From: an uncultured Ectothiorhodospiraceae bacterium
GTDB taxonomy: Bacteria; Pseudomonadota; Gammaproteobacteria; UBA9214
Length of the DNA stretch: 47,382 bases
Reading direction: 5' to 3'
Assembly (NCBI GenBank): GCA_947258845.1
Contig: CAMYJZ010000023.1
Coordinates: 1 to 47,382, forward strand
In this document: one piece after another, positions 1 through 11,955 of the stretch
Position numbering within the stretch: position 1 is the stretch's first letter
Layout of the letters: each line of letters starts with the position of its first letter
Notes under the pieces: generated by a model
What the model saw: only the letters and a program-made list of their open reading frames with translations
Databases searched by the model: none
What the model was told of the DNA's origin: nothing
Program-made: the position numbers and the translations under genes

Positions 1-271
1 GGACGAGCTGTTCCAGGTGGTGTATATCGATCATTTCGGCAATGCCATCAGCGGGGTGCGGGCCACGGCGCTGCCAGCGGACGCGCTGCTGGAAATCAAC
101 AGCCATGTGCTGCATGTGGCACATACCTTTTCCGATGTGGCCGAGGGCGAGGCGTTCTGGTATGCAAACTCCAGCGGGCTGGTCGAGATTGCCGTGAACC
201 GGGGGCGGGCCAGCGAGCTGCTCGGGGCCCGGACCGGTATGCCGATTGCCCTGGCCCACCCGTCCGGCTGA
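1..271 (+). CDS. SAM hydroxide adenosyltransferase (DUF62 family), C-terminal part
   Basis: The gene is cut by the left edge; the reading frame is open from base 2 and ends in TGA at 269-271, so about 89 C-terminal residues are visible. The segment carries the DHFGNAISG stretch and the late NSSGLVEIAVNRGRA motif typical of the C-terminal beta-barrel domain of the DUF62 (SAM hydrolase / SAM hydroxide adenosyltransferase) family. Known members split S-adenosylmethionine into adenosine and methionine. The catalytic N-terminal domain lies outside the window, so activity cannot be judged. It is convergent with uvrA, only 22 bp away, and no obvious terminator hairpin separates them. An internal GTG at 17 is probably not the real start. 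Confidence 0.82.
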   Translation, partial: DELFQVVYIDHFGNAISGVRATALPADALLEINSHVLHVAHTFSDVAEGEAFWYANSSGLVEIAVNRGRASELLGARTGMPIALAHPSG

Positions 272-293
272 CGCCGGGCTGCCGTGGCCGGGA

Positions 294-3146
<2,853 letters not shown>

Positions 3147-3175
3147 CTGGTTTCCGGCGAAAACGGCAACCTGTT

Positions 3176-3205
3176 AATATACGGCGTTTTCACGGTCACA
3201 GGCAA
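3176..3205 (-). promoter_or_regulatory. Putative uvrA promoter with a degenerate LexA half-site
   Basis: On the minus strand a -35-like TTGCCT (plus 3200-3205) and a -10-like TATATT (plus 3176-3181) are separated by 18 bp, 30 bp upstream of uvrA. The -10 overlaps CTGT-N8 on the plus strand (from 3171), one half of a LexA box, but the other half reads GGCG instead of ACAG. SOS control of uvrA is common in gammaproteobacteria; here the operator looks half lost, so regulation is uncertain. Confidence 0.35.
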
Positions 3206-3219
3206 AGAGGTTAAAAAAA

Positions 3220-4587
3220 GTGAGCCAGGACTCCGGGTCAGTGACCGGTATGAACCGTACCGAATTGCGGGCGGCCTTTTCCCTGGCCGGCGTATATGCC
3301 CTGCGTATGCTGGGGTTGTTCATGATCCTGCCGGTGTTTGCCCTGTATGCCGGGGAGCTGGAGGGCGTGACCCCGGCGCTGACCGGGCTGGCCATCGGTG
3401 CCTATGGCATCACCCAGGCACTGCTGCAGATCCCCGCCGGCCTGCTGTCCGATCGCATTGGCCGCAAACCCGTCATCATCGCTGGCCTGCTGGTGTTCGC
3501 CTTCGGCAGCGTGGTCGCTGCCCAGGCGGAGTCCATCCAGGTGGTGATCCTCGGCCGTGCCCTGCAGGGGGCCGGTGCCATTGCCGCCGCCGTAATGGCG
3601 CTGACCGCCGACCTGACGCGTGAACACCATCGCATCAAGGCCATGGCCCTGATCGGCATGAGTATCGGCCTGTCGTTTGCAGCAGCGCTGATCCTGGGGC
3701 CGCTGCTGTATGACTGGGTCGGGGTACCGGGAATCTTCTGGATCACCGCCGCGCTGGCGCTGGGTGGTGTGGGCGTGGTGGCCTTCATCGTGCCCAGGCC
3801 GGTCGCCCTCCACGTACACCGGGAGGCCGAGGCGGTGCCCGCGCAATTCGGCCGGGTGCTGCGCAACGCCGAGCTGCTGCGGCTCGATTTTGGCATCCTG
3901 GTGCTGCACACCGTGTTGACCGCGACCTTTGTGGTTATGCCGCTGGTGCTGCGTGACGGGGTGGGCCTGGCGGCCGACAGGCACTGGGGTGTCTATCTGC
4001 CGGTCCTGTTGTGCTCGGTGCTGCTCATGGTGCCTTTCATTATTCAGGCGGAGCGCAAGGGGCGGGTGAAGCCGGTATTCCTGGGCGCAGTCGCCGTGCT
4101 GGCGCTGGCGCAGGCCGGCCTGTACCTGCTGCCGCTATCGCTGGTCACGGTGATCGTGCTGTTGTTCGTGTTTTTTACCGCCTTCAACCTGCTGGAGGCC
4201 ATGCTGCCGTCACTGGTCTCGCGGGTTGCGCCGGTCGACTGCCGCGGGACCGCGATGGGGTTCTACTCCAGCTCCCAGTTCTTCGGCGCCTTCCTCGGTG
4301 GCGTCCTGGGCGGGCTGGTGCAGGGCTGGTTCGGGCTGCAGGTGGTGTTTGCTGCGGCCGCGCTGCTGCTGCTGCTCTGGCTGGCCACGGCGATGCCGAT
4401 GCAGCCGCCGCGCAAGCTGGCCAACTATGTCCACAGGATTGACGCGCGGGACTCGGCCGACGCCGAGCGCATCGCGCGGGAACTGACCGGCCTGGTCGGG
4501 GTAGCCGAGGCGGTTGTCATCCCGGAGGACGGGGTGGCCTACCTCAAGGTGGACAAGCGGATGTTCGACGCGGCCGCCCTGCCCTGA
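3220..4587 (+). CDS. MFS transporter with C-terminal ferredoxin-like domain (YajR-like)
   Basis: This is a 455-residue major facilitator superfamily permease of the inner membrane. The loop between helices 2 and 3 has the family motif as GLLSDRIGRKP, and about twelve hydrophobic segments follow one another up to residue 395. After the last helix a soluble tail of about 55 residues (HRIDARDSADAERIARELTG onward) resembles the ferredoxin-like YAM domain of E. coli YajR, which has nearly the same total length. The substrate is unknown. The start is GTG 3220, chosen because AAAGAGG lies 9 bases upstream; GTG 3241 and ATG 3250 are alternatives. The position between uvrA and ssb is common in gammaproteobacteria. 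Any link to DNA repair is not evident. Confidence 0.87.
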   Translation: MSQDSGSVTGMNRTELRAAFSLAGVYALRMLGLFMILPVFALYAGELEGVTPALTGLAIGAYGITQALLQIPAGLLSDRIGRKPVIIAGLLVFAFGSVVAAQAESIQVVILGRALQGAGAIAAAVMALTADLTREHHRIKAMALIGMSIGLSFAAALILGPLLYDWVGVPGIFWITAALALGGVGVVAFIVPRPVALHVHREAEAVPAQFGRVLRNAELLRLDFGILVLHTVLTATFVVMPLVLRDGVGLAADRHWGVYLPVLLCSVLLMVPFIIQAERKGRVKPVFLGAVAVLALAQAGLYLLPLSLVTVIVLLFVFFTAFNLLEAMLPSLVSRVAPVDCRGTAMGFYSSSQFFGAFLGGVLGGLVQGWFGLQVVFAAAALLLLLWLATAMPMQPPRKLANYVHRIDARDSADAERIARELTGLVGVAEAVVIPEDGVAYLKVDKRMFDAAALP

Positions 4588-4734
4588 AATGGCTGGGCCG
4601 GGCAGGCAGGATTGCATAGATCGGCCGCCCCCCATCGCATAGAATAGAGGCCGGATACACCTGCGCTGAGCGTTCGCGACAGCGGGGTGCGGACCACAGG
4701 GAAAGTGAATGGATACCCAGAACAGGAGAGCACA

Positions 4735-5178
4735 ATGGCACGAGGAGTAAACAAGGTAATTCTGATAGGCAATCTGGGCAGGGACCCGGAAGTCCGCTAC
4801 ATGCCGAGTGGCAACGCGGTGGCCAATGTCACGCTGGCGACGACGGATGCCTGGAAGGACAAGCAGAGCGGCGAGAAGCAGGAACGCACCGAATGGCACA
4901 ATATTGTGTTCTACAGCCGCCTGGCCGAGATTGTGGGGGAGTACCTGAAAAAGGGATCACAGGTCTACGTCGAGGGCAGGCTGCAGACCCGCAAATGGCA
5001 GGACAAGAGCGGCAACGACCGCTACACCACAGAGATCATCGCCAGTGAAATGCAGATGCTGGGAGGTCGCGGCGGCAGCACCGGTTATAGCGCTGAACCG
5101 GCCCCCGCGGCTGCAAAGGCGGCGGCCACGGACAGTGGCGGATCGGGGGGTGATTTCGATGATGACATCCCGTTCTGA
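4735..5178 (+). CDS. ssb: Single-stranded DNA-binding protein
   Basis: SSB coats single-stranded DNA during replication, recombination and repair. The 147-residue protein begins [19 protein letters not shown], the conserved first OB-fold strands. It continues through the OB fold to about residue 110, has a short Ala/Gly-rich linker and ends in the acidic tip DFDDDIPF that recruits partner proteins. ATG 4735 is chosen because AGGAG lies 6 bases upstream and the family starts here; an in-frame upstream ATG at 4687 would add 16 residues without similarity. A strong terminator follows 30 bp after the stop. The 147-bp leader has a possible -10 (TAGAAT at 4640) but no good -35. Confidence 0.98.
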   Translation: MARGVNKVILIGNLGRDPEVRYMPSGNAVANVTLATTDAWKDKQSGEKQERTEWHNIVFYSRLAEIVGEYLKKGSQVYVEGRLQTRKWQDKSGNDRYTTEIIASEMQMLGGRGGSTGYSAEPAPAAAKAAATDSGGSGGDFDDDIPF

Positions 5179-5207
5179 AGATTGCCTCCGGCATTGATGT
5201 TATGAAC

Positions 5208-5232
5208 AAGGCCTGCACAGCAGGCCTTTTTT
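5208..5232 (+). terminator. Rho-independent terminator of ssb
   Basis: A perfect 8-bp stem, AAGGCCTG (5208-5215) with CAGGCCTT (5221-5228), has a 5-base loop and runs directly into a T tract to 5232. It lies 30 bp after the ssb stop. Confidence 0.93.
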
Positions 5233-5593
5233 CTGCCTACAGGGATGCAGGTACATCGCGGGCGCAGGGGTGCGCGAGAGCGATACGCCTGTCGTGCGCG
5301 CGTGGCCGCTGCTGGCATGTCATACAAATCCGCTGCACCCCTTCATTTATGTACCGGCGCTGAAAAAAACCCAACATCTTGGGTTTGTACCCCGGATATA
5401 ATACCTGGATAGTGGTAAATTCAGGCCGCCGTGCCCCCCGGGCGCGGGCGTAAAAATTTTTTAGTTCGCAACTTACTGTAGGTAATTGCAGCAAGCATTT
5501 GATTTACAATTTATATGTTTAAGGTGTTGCCTTGCGGAATTCAGAACCTGAGCTAAGTTACTGCCCGAAAAGGAGATTCTTTTGTTTTTTTGC
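5233..5593. other. AT-rich intergenic region upstream of mraZ, no gene supported
   Basis: This 360-bp stretch carries no convincing gene. A minus-strand open frame (5237-5494) is low-complexity and is interrupted by a terminator-like hairpin at 5363-5386 that points leftwards. A TATAAT at 5397 has no matching -35. A run TAAAAATTTTTTA near 5451-5463 is an A-tract palindrome that could bend DNA or act as an UP element. No RNase P RNA or tRNA signature was found here. Confidence 0.5.
5363..5386 (-). terminator. Leftward terminator-like hairpin upstream of mraZ
   Basis: AAACCCAA (5367-5374) pairs perfectly with TTGGGTTT (5379-5386) over a 4-base loop. On the minus strand the stem is followed by seven U residues (the A run 5363-5369), which is the layout of an intrinsic terminator. 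On the plus strand only a weak T run follows. No annotated minus-strand gene precedes it, so it may end a small leftward RNA or stop antisense transcription from the dcw promoter region. Confidence 0.6.
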
Positions 5594-5623
5594 TTGACAG
5601 AAACGATCCTGGCTCCCTATAGT
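5594..5623 (+). promoter_or_regulatory. Sigma-70 promoter of the dcw cluster (Pmra)
   Basis: A perfect -35 TTGACA (5594-5599) and a -10 TATAGT (5618-5623), 18 bp apart, lie about 60 bp upstream of the mraZ start. The predicted transcription start near 5630 is immediately upstream of the TGGGN repeats, the layout of the autoregulated mraZ promoter. Confidence 0.85.
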
Positions 5624-5632
5624 GTCGCAAAG

Positions 5633-5666
5633 TGGGAATCAGTGGTAATAAATGGGGATTTGGGGA
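5633..5666 (+). promoter_or_regulatory. MraZ operator: TGGNN direct repeats with 10-bp period
   Basis: TGGGA (5633), TGGTA (5643) and TGGGG (5653) recur at exactly 10-bp steps, with a further TGGGG at 5661. MraZ is known to bind direct TGGG-type repeats with 5-bp spacers upstream of its own gene, one turn of helix apart. The repeats lie just after the predicted transcription start, so bound MraZ would block the promoter. Assignment is by pattern and position. Confidence 0.8.
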
Positions 5667-5681
5667 GCTTAGGGGGCAAAA

Positions 5682-6134
5682 GTGTTTCGTGGTGGCAGCA
5701 CAGTCAATCTGGATGTGAAGGGGCGGCTGGCCTTCCCCACCCGTTACCGGGCAGTGCTGGAGGAACGCTGTGAAGGACGCGTAGTACTGACCGTCCACGA
5801 CGACCGCTGCCTGCTGCTGTACCCCTACCCGGACTGGGATGAGATCGAACGCAAACTGGTCCGCCTTCCAAACCAGGACAAGCGCACCCGTACCTTGCAG
5901 CGCATGTTGCTGGGCCATGCCACCGAACTCGAGATCGACAAGAACGGCCGGATCCTGATTCCGCCGCGCTTGCGTGAATTCGCCAGTCTGGACAAGCGGG
6001 TGGTGCTTGCCGGCCTGGGAAACAAATTTGAAATCTGGAATGAACAGACCTGGGAACAAAATTGTGGTGAATGGGTGTCAGATGAGCGCGATAGCGGCGA
6101 GCTGCCGGACTCACTGGGATCACTGACGCTCTGA
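5682..6134 (+). CDS. mraZ: Transcriptional regulator MraZ
   Basis: MraZ is the DNA-binding repressor at the head of the dcw operon, related to the AbrB/SpoVT swapped-hairpin fold. The 150-residue protein starts FRGGSTVNLDVKGRLAFP. It contains both family DxxxR motifs, DVKGR and DKNGR, one in each half-domain. The start is GTG 5682 with AGGGGG 5 bases upstream; no better start exists. The gene stops 3 bp before rsmH. A matching operator (three TGGNN repeats at 10-bp steps) lies in its leader, so negative autoregulation of the whole cluster is likely. Length and sequence are normal. Confidence 0.97.
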   Translation: MFRGGSTVNLDVKGRLAFPTRYRAVLEERCEGRVVLTVHDDRCLLLYPYPDWDEIERKLVRLPNQDKRTRTLQRMLLGHATELEIDKNGRILIPPRLREFASLDKRVVLAGLGNKFEIWNEQTWEQNCGEWVSDERDSGELPDSLGSLTL

Positions 6135-6137
6135 TTC

Positions 6138-7073
6138 ATGGTAAGGGATTACACACACCAGCCGGTACTGCTCGACGAAGTGCTGGAAGGGCTCGATATA
6201 CGGATGGATGGCGTGTACGTGGATGGAACCTTCGGTCGTGGCGGGCATGCGGGGGCCATTCTTGGCAGGCTGGGACCGGAGGGCAGGTTGCTGGCGATGG
6301 ACAAGGACCCGGAGGCAGTGCAGTCGGCCGAAGAACAATACGGTAGTGATCCACGATTCGAGATAGAGCAGGGTGCATTCACGATGCTGAGTCATCTGGT
6401 TGCGCAGCGACAATTGCAGGGACGAATCAACGGCATGTTGCTGGACCTTGGCGTTTCCTCGCCGCAGCTCGATGATCCCTCGCGTGGATTCAGTTTTTCC
6501 GACGACGGCCCGCTCGACATGCGTATGGACCCCGGTACCGGCATCAGTGCCGCACAGTGGCTCGCGCAGGCCAGCGAGTCCTCCATCAGCGATGTACTCA
6601 AGACCTATGGCGAGGAGCGCTTCGCGCGCCGCATCGCGCGCGCACTGGTCGCGGCACGCAACACGGCTCCCATCGAGACAACCCGCCAGCTGGCGGAACT
6701 GGTCGCGGCGGCCGTGCCGGTGCGTGAGAAGAACAAGCACCCCGCCACGCGCAGTTTCCAGGCGCTACGCATCTACATCAATCATGAACTCGATGACTTG
6801 AAGTCGGTGCTCGCGCAGGTGCCGGATATCCTGGCGGTACACGGTCGGCTGGCGGTGATCAGCTTCCACTCTCTCGAGGACCGAATGGTGAAGCGTTACA
6901 TTCGCCGCGAGTATCAGGGTGAGCCATTGCCACCGGATTTTCCTCTGGCGGGCCTGGCCCACCAGCCGCGCCTGCGGCCGGTTGGCAAGGCCATTCGTGC
7001 GGGTGCGGCAGAGGTGGCCCGCAATCCGCGTGCCCGCAGCGCGGTCCTGAGGCTGGCGGAGCGCCTGCAATGA
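6138..7073 (+). CDS. rsmH: 16S rRNA (cytosine-N4)-methyltransferase RsmH (MraW)
   Basis: RsmH methylates N4 of C1402 of 16S rRNA with SAM. The protein has 311 residues, the family norm. The N-terminus [13 protein letters not shown] and the SAM-binding loop [10 protein letters not shown] (about residues 30-40) are characteristic, as are [12 protein letters not shown] and the late [15 protein letters not shown]. It lies 3 bp after mraZ and its stop overlaps the ftsL start in ATGA, so translation is probably coupled. No strong ribosome-binding site precedes ATG 6138, which fits reinitiation after mraZ. Confidence 0.97.
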   Translation: MVRDYTHQPVLLDEVLEGLDIRMDGVYVDGTFGRGGHAGAILGRLGPEGRLLAMDKDPEAVQSAEEQYGSDPRFEIEQGAFTMLSHLVAQRQLQGRINGMLLDLGVSSPQLDDPSRGFSFSDDGPLDMRMDPGTGISAAQWLAQASESSISDVLKTYGEERFARRIARALVAARNTAPIETTRQLAELVAAAVPVREKNKHPATRSFQALRIYINHELDDLKSVLAQVPDILAVHGRLAVISFHSLEDRMVKRYIRREYQGEPLPPDFPLAGLAHQPRLRPVGKAIRAGAAEVARNPRARSAVLRLAERLQ

Positions 7074-7339
7074 GCATGAAGCCGATGACCACACTCATCC
7101 TGCTGCTGGCCGTCATCGTGTCATCGGTGGGAGTGGTATATGCCCGTCACCAGAATCGCATGCTGTTCGTCGAACTGCAGGCACTGAGCTACGAGAAGGA
7201 CCGCATGGATGTCGAGTGGGGCCAGCTGCAGCTGGAACAAAGCACGCTGACGACCCACGGGCAGGTGGAGCAGGCGGCGCGTACCCGCCTGGGGATGATC
7301 AATCCGGTACCGGATAGCTTCGTAATCGTGAGGCCATGA
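7070..7339 (+). CDS. ftsL: Cell division protein FtsL
   Basis: FtsL is a small bitopic protein that joins FtsB and FtsQ and activates septal FtsWI. The 89-residue product has one N-terminal membrane helix (about residues 7-24). A coiled-coil stretch follows ([20 protein letters not shown]), then [16 protein letters not shown], a typical FtsL ending. It overlaps rsmH by 4 bases and ftsI by 4 bases. Sequence conservation of this family is low; identification rests on topology, length and position between rsmH and ftsI. Confidence 0.93.
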   Translation: MSMKPMTTLILLLAVIVSSVGVVYARHQNRMLFVELQALSYEKDRMDVEWGQLQLEQSTLTTHGQVEQAARTRLGMINPVPDSFVIVRP

Positions 7340-9048
7340 ACAGGAACGCAACATTTTCAGTGCAGCCGGGCCGGCGCGTACTGCTGATCCTGGCCATGCT
7401 GCTGGCGCTGCTTACGCTGGTGTGGCGTGCCGTCGGGCTGCAGGTCCTGGACAAGGATTTTCTGCAGACCCAGGGCCAGGCACGCCACCTGCGCGTGGTA
7501 GAACTGCCGGCGCATCGCGGCATGATCCTGGACCGTCACAACGAGCCGCTGGCGGTGAGCACACCTGTGGAGTCTGTCTGGGTCAACCCGCAGGAACTGG
7601 AGAGCGTGCAGGAAGGCATCTCCACGCTGTCACGCCTGCTGTCGCTCGATCGTGACCACGTGCAGCAGCAGCTGGCGCGGAATGTGGAGCGCGAATTTGT
7701 TTACCTGCGCCGTCACATCAGTCCCTCGCTGGCTGCACAGGTCAGGATGCTGGACATACCGGGCGTCTACCTGCAGAAGGAATACAAGCGCTATTACCCG
7801 GGCGGTGAGGTGACCGCGCATGTGGTCGGCTTCACCAATATCGATGATGTCGGTCAGGAAGGGCTGGAGCTGGCCTACGGGGAGTGGCTGCGCGGCGAGC
7901 CGGGCGCCAAGCGGGTAATCAAGGACGGCCGGCGTCATGCAGTCGAGGATGTGGAGAGCATTCGTCGTCCGCATCCCGGCAAGGACCTGGTGTTGAGCAT
8001 CGATCGCCGCATCCAGTACCTCGCCTATCGTGAACTGAAGGCGGCCATGCAGGAGCACAAGGCGCAGTCGGCATCGGCGGTGGTGCTGGACATCGAGACC
8101 GGAGAAGTGCTGGCCATGGTCAACCAGCCGTCCTACAACCCCAACAACCGGCAGCAATTGCAGCGCAGCAAGCTGCGCAACCGTGCGGTCACCGACGTGT
8201 TCGAGCCGGGTTCAACGATAAAACCGTTTATCGTCGCCGCCGCACTCGAGGGCGGGCGCTACGCCCCGGACACGCCGGTGGACACCGGACCGGGCTGGTT
8301 GCGGGTCGGCGTGAACACCGTCAAGGATGTGCGTGACTACGGCAAGCTGGATGTCGCCGGCGTCATTCGCAAGTCAAGCAACGTGGGTATCACCAAGATC
8401 GCCCTTTCACTGCCGGCCGAGCGTATCTGGTCGCTGCTGTCTGATCTCGGCTTCGGTATCCAGAGTGACAGCGGGTTTCCGGGTGAGGCCTCCGGGCTGC
8501 TGGTGGGTTACCGCAACTGGAACCCGATCGAAACGGCCACCCTGGCATTCGGTTACGGCATCTCGGCGACCCCCTTGCAGCTCGCCCGGGCCTACGCGGT
8601 CCTGGGGGCAGAGGGGATCAGGCGGCCCGTCAGTTTCCTGCGCCAGGGTGCCGCGCCACGCGGTGAACGGGTCCTGCCGGCGCGAGTAGTACGGCAGCTG
8701 ATGACGATGCTGGAGGAAGTCACCGGCCCCGAGGGTACCGCCCTGGCCGCACGCGTGGCCGGTTACCGGGTGGGTGGCAAGACCGGCACCGTGCGCAAGT
8801 CGATTGCGGGTGGCTATGCGGATGACAGATATCTCGCGGTGTTCGCCGGTGTGGCCCCGGTTACCCGGCCGCGCCTGGCGATGGTGGTCATGGTGAATGA
8901 ACCCGGCAACGAAGAGTATTACGGCGGTCAGGTAGCGGCACCGGTGTTTTCGCGGGTGATGTCGGGTGCGCTGCGTCTGATGGCGGTACCGCCGGATAAT
9001 TACCCGCTGCTGGAAACCCGTAACGAGACTTCAGGAGAACCGGCATGA
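7336..9048 (+). CDS. ftsI: Peptidoglycan D,D-transpeptidase FtsI (PBP3)
   Basis: FtsI is the septum-specific transpeptidase that cross-links peptidoglycan made by FtsW. The 570-residue protein has a cytoplasmic tip, a membrane helix at about residues 15-35 and the dimer/pedestal domain with RGMILDRHNEPLAVS. The penicillin-binding domain carries all three catalytic motifs: STIK with nucleophile Ser293, SSN at 347-349 and KTGT at 482-485. It overlaps ftsL and murE by 4 bases each. Length and motifs are normal, so it should be active and beta-lactam sensitive in principle. Confidence 0.98.
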   Translation: MNRNATFSVQPGRRVLLILAMLLALLTLVWRAVGLQVLDKDFLQTQGQARHLRVVELPAHRGMILDRHNEPLAVSTPVESVWVNPQELESVQEGISTLSRLLSLDRDHVQQQLARNVEREFVYLRRHISPSLAAQVRMLDIPGVYLQKEYKRYYPGGEVTAHVVGFTNIDDVGQEGLELAYGEWLRGEPGAKRVIKDGRRHAVEDVESIRRPHPGKDLVLSIDRRIQYLAYRELKAAMQEHKAQSASAVVLDIETGEVLAMVNQPSYNPNNRQQLQRSKLRNRAVTDVFEPGSTIKPFIVAAALEGGRYAPDTPVDTGPGWLRVGVNTVKDVRDYGKLDVAGVIRKSSNVGITKIALSLPAERIWSLLSDLGFGIQSDSGFPGEASGLLVGYRNWNPIETATLAFGYGISATPLQLARAYAVLGAEGIRRPVSFLRQGAAPRGERVLPARVVRQLMTMLEEVTGPEGTALAARVAGYRVGGKTGTVRKSIAGGYADDRYLAVFAGVAPVTRPRLAMVVMVNEPGNEEYYGGQVAAPVFSRVMSGALRLMAVPPDNYPLLETRNETSGEPA

Positions 9049-10580
9049 TGACGGCAAAGGCACTGATGACAGACCATAGCCTGTCGGGCCTGCTGCATGG
9101 CCTGACCGAGGCATCATTCAGGCAGGAGGTGGCGCTCTCGGGCCTGGCGCTTGACAGTCGCAAGGTGCAGTCGGGTGACCTGTTCCTGGCCGTGGCAGGC
9201 AGCAGGACCCATGGCCTGCACCACGCGCGTCAGGCCATCGCCCTGGGTGCGGCCGCCGTAGCCTGGGAGCCGGCGGCCGATGAGCCCGGGCTGGCCGAAC
9301 TGGCGGCCCTGTTGCCGGTGCCCGTTATATCGATTCGCGGGCTCAGCCGACTGGTCGGCCTGATCGCCGATCGCTTCTATGGCCACCCCTCTCACGGCCT
9401 GTTCGTGATCGGCGTCACCGGCACGGACGGCAAGACCTCCTGCAGTCATTACATCGCCCAGGCGCTGGACAGCAGCGACCGCCGTTGCGGCGTGATCGGC
9501 ACCCTGGGCTACGGCCTGTACAGCGAACTGAGCACCGCCACCCATACCACACCGGATGCGCTGACCATGCAGCAATCCCTCTACACAATGCAGCAGAAGG
9601 GTGTGCGCTGCGTGGTGGCCGAGGTCTCCTCGCATGCCATGGATCAGGCGCGGGTGAGCGGGGTGGACTTCGATGTGGCGGTGCTGACCAACCTGTCGCG
9701 CGATCACCTCGACTATCACGGTGATGTGGAATCCTATGCCTGGGCCAAGCGCAAGCTGTTTCACAGCAGCGGGTTGCGCTATGCCGTTATCAATGCCGAC
9801 GATGCCTTCGGACGTACCCTGCTGGATGACATACCGCCGGGCGTGGCGCCGGTTGCCTATCGTCTTGAAGGCGAACCTTACCGGACCCGCTACCCGGCTC
9901 AATGGGTCATCGGTAGCAAGCTGAAGCTGGATCTCGGCGGCATGTCCCTCGAGGTACGTACCCCCTGGGGTAGCGGCGTGCTGGAGAGTTCACTACTGGG
10001 GCGTTTCAATGCCAGTAACCTGCTGGCCTCGCTGGCCAGCCTGTGCGTGTCCGGGCTGCCGTTTGAGGAGGCCCTGCTGCGCCTGGCGCGCACGCGCACC
10101 GTGCCAGGGCGCATGGAGCGTTTCGATATGGGACCCGACAGGCCCCTGGCGGTGGTGGACTACGCGCATACCGCGGGCGCGCTGGACGAGGTGCTGAAGG
10201 CCCTGCGGGTTCATTGTGAAGGGAAACTATGGTGTGTGTTCGGTGCCGGCGGCGACCGTGACCGCGGCAAGCGGCCGCTGATGGCGGCGGTCGCGGAGCG
10301 GCGTGCAGACCGGATCGTGCTCACGGATGACAATCCGCGCAACGAGGATCCGGAGCGCATCATGGCCGATATCTGCACCGGACTGGAACATCCCGAACAG
10401 GTACGCATCGAGCACGACCGGGGTGCCGCCATCAGCGGCACCCTGGAAGAGGCCGGTCCGGACGACATCGTGCTGATCGCCGGCAAGGGTCATGAGACGG
10501 TGCAAATCGTTGCTGACAAGTCGCTACCCTTCAGTGACCGCGAGCGCGTCATGGCAGTGCAGCGGGAATGGGCACGATGA
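9045..10580 (+). CDS. murE: UDP-MurNAc-L-Ala-D-Glu:meso-DAP ligase MurE
   Basis: MurE adds the third residue of the stem peptide in the cytoplasm. The 511-residue protein has the Mur ligase ATP loop GTDGKT at residues 126-131. The pocket motif DNPR at 429-432, followed by NEDP, is the signature of meso-diaminopimelate-specific enzymes, so the organism should have DAP-type wall. The start ATG 9045 overlaps the ftsI stop and has AGGAG 7 bases upstream. The end overlaps murF. Confidence 0.97.
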   Translation: MMTAKALMTDHSLSGLLHGLTEASFRQEVALSGLALDSRKVQSGDLFLAVAGSRTHGLHHARQAIALGAAAVAWEPAADEPGLAELAALLPVPVISIRGLSRLVGLIADRFYGHPSHGLFVIGVTGTDGKTSCSHYIAQALDSSDRRCGVIGTLGYGLYSELSTATHTTPDALTMQQSLYTMQQKGVRCVVAEVSSHAMDQARVSGVDFDVAVLTNLSRDHLDYHGDVESYAWAKRKLFHSSGLRYAVINADDAFGRTLLDDIPPGVAPVAYRLEGEPYRTRYPAQWVIGSKLKLDLGGMSLEVRTPWGSGVLESSLLGRFNASNLLASLASLCVSGLPFEEALLRLARTRTVPGRMERFDMGPDRPLAVVDYAHTAGALDEVLKALRVHCEGKLWCVFGAGGDRDRGKRPLMAAVAERRADRIVLTDDNPRNEDPERIMADICTGLEHPEQVRIEHDRGAAISGTLEEAGPDDIVLIAGKGHETVQIVADKSLPFSDRERVMAVQREWAR

Positions 10581-11953
10581 TGGCGATGCAGCTCTCGGAG
10601 GCCGCGCAGGTGCTCGATGGCCGTTGTGTCGCCGGCGACGTTTTCTTCCGCGGTGTCAGCACCGACACCCGTCAGCTTCAGGCGGGTAACCTGTTCGTGG
10701 CGCTGCAGGGGCCGAATTTCGATGGTCACGATTATCTCGAGGCGGCGCGCGAGCAGGGTGCCGCCGCGGCCGCTGTCAGCCAGCCGCGGGAAACCGCGCT
10801 GCCCTTGCTCGAGGTAGCCGATACCCGGATGGCGCTCGGGCGGCTGGCGGCCAACTGGCGCAGCCGTTTCGCGCTGCCGCTGGTGGCGATCACCGGCAGC
10901 AACGGCAAGACCACGGTGCGCGCCATGACCGATGCCATCCTTTCCCGTGCAGGCCGTACCCTGTCGACCCGCGGCAACCTCAACAACGATATCGGGCTGC
11001 CGCTGACCCTGGCGCGCCTGTCCGCGGATGACCGTTACGCGGTGATCGAGATGGGCGCCAACCATCCGGGCGAGATCGACTACCTGGCACGGATTGCCCG
11101 GCCCACGATCGCGGTCGTTACCAATGCCGGCCCGGCGCACCTGGAAGGTTTTGGCGACCTGGAGGGCGTGGCCCGGGCCAAGGGCGAGGTGTTTGCCCAG
11201 CTGGCTGCGGGGGATACCGCCGTAATCAATGCCGATGACCGCTTTGCCCCGTTGTGGCGCGAACTGGCCGGTGCCGCGCAGGTCATCGATTTCGGGCTGC
11301 AGCAGCCGGCCGCGGTACAGGCCGACTGGAAAGGCGATGTCAGCGGCAGCCGGGTGGTGCTGAAGACGGCCCGGGGCGAGCTTGAAGTCCAGCTGCCGCT
11401 TCCCGGGCGGCACAACGTCATGAATGCCCTGGCCGCCACGGCCGCGGCCCTGGCCGCCGGCGCGGATCCGGAAATGGTGCGCCAGGGACTGGAATCGCTG
11501 GCGCCGGTCGCCGGGCGTTTCAGCGTCCGGCACCTGCCCGACGGGGTGACCCTGATCGATGACAGCTACAACGCCAACCCCGAGTCACTGCAGGTCGCGC
11601 TCGACGTGCTGGCAACGGCGCCGGGAGAGACCTGGCTGGTGCTGGGGGACATGGGCGAACTGGGTGTGGAAGCGGCGGCGCTGCATCGCGAGGCCGGTCG
11701 CCGGGCGCGCCGTGCAGGCATTGACCGGGTGTTCGGACTGGGTGAACTGGCGCAGGCGGCAGTGGACGCCTTCGGTGACCAGGGTATGGCCTTCGACACG
11801 CTGGCTGCGCTACTGGTGACGCTGGACGGTTTGCGCCACCCCGAACTGACCATCCTGGTGAAGGGCTCGCGGCGCATGCGCATGGAGCGGGTTGTCGATG
11901 CCCTGGGGGGCGGTGCCCGGAACCCATCCAGCCAGCCGGAGGCGCGCCACTAA
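10577..11953 (+). CDS. murF: UDP-MurNAc-tripeptide:D-Ala-D-Ala ligase MurF
   Basis: MurF attaches the D-Ala-D-Ala made by Ddl to complete the pentapeptide precursor. The ATP loop TGSNGKTT is at about residues 106-113, followed by the [11 protein letters not shown] motif and, later, [11 protein letters not shown], both typical of MurF. ATG 10577 is chosen because it forms the usual ATGA overlap with the murE stop. ATG 10568, 10580 and 10586 are also in frame and cannot be excluded. The product is about 458 residues. Only 2 bp separate it from mraY. Confidence 0.96.
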   Translation: MMAMQLSEAAQVLDGRCVAGDVFFRGVSTDTRQLQAGNLFVALQGPNFDGHDYLEAAREQGAAAAAVSQPRETALPLLEVADTRMALGRLAANWRSRFALPLVAITGSNGKTTVRAMTDAILSRAGRTLSTRGNLNNDIGLPLTLARLSADDRYAVIEMGANHPGEIDYLARIARPTIAVVTNAGPAHLEGFGDLEGVARAKGEVFAQLAAGDTAVINADDRFAPLWRELAGAAQVIDFGLQQPAAVQADWKGDVSGSRVVLKTARGELEVQLPLPGRHNVMNALAATAAALAAGADPEMVRQGLESLAPVAGRFSVRHLPDGVTLIDDSYNANPESLQVALDVLATAPGETWLVLGDMGELGVEAAALHREAGRRARRAGIDRVFGLGELAQAAVDAFGDQGMAFDTLAALLVTLDGLRHPELTILVKGSRRMRMERVVDALGGGARNPSSQPEARH

Positions 11954-11955
11954 TC

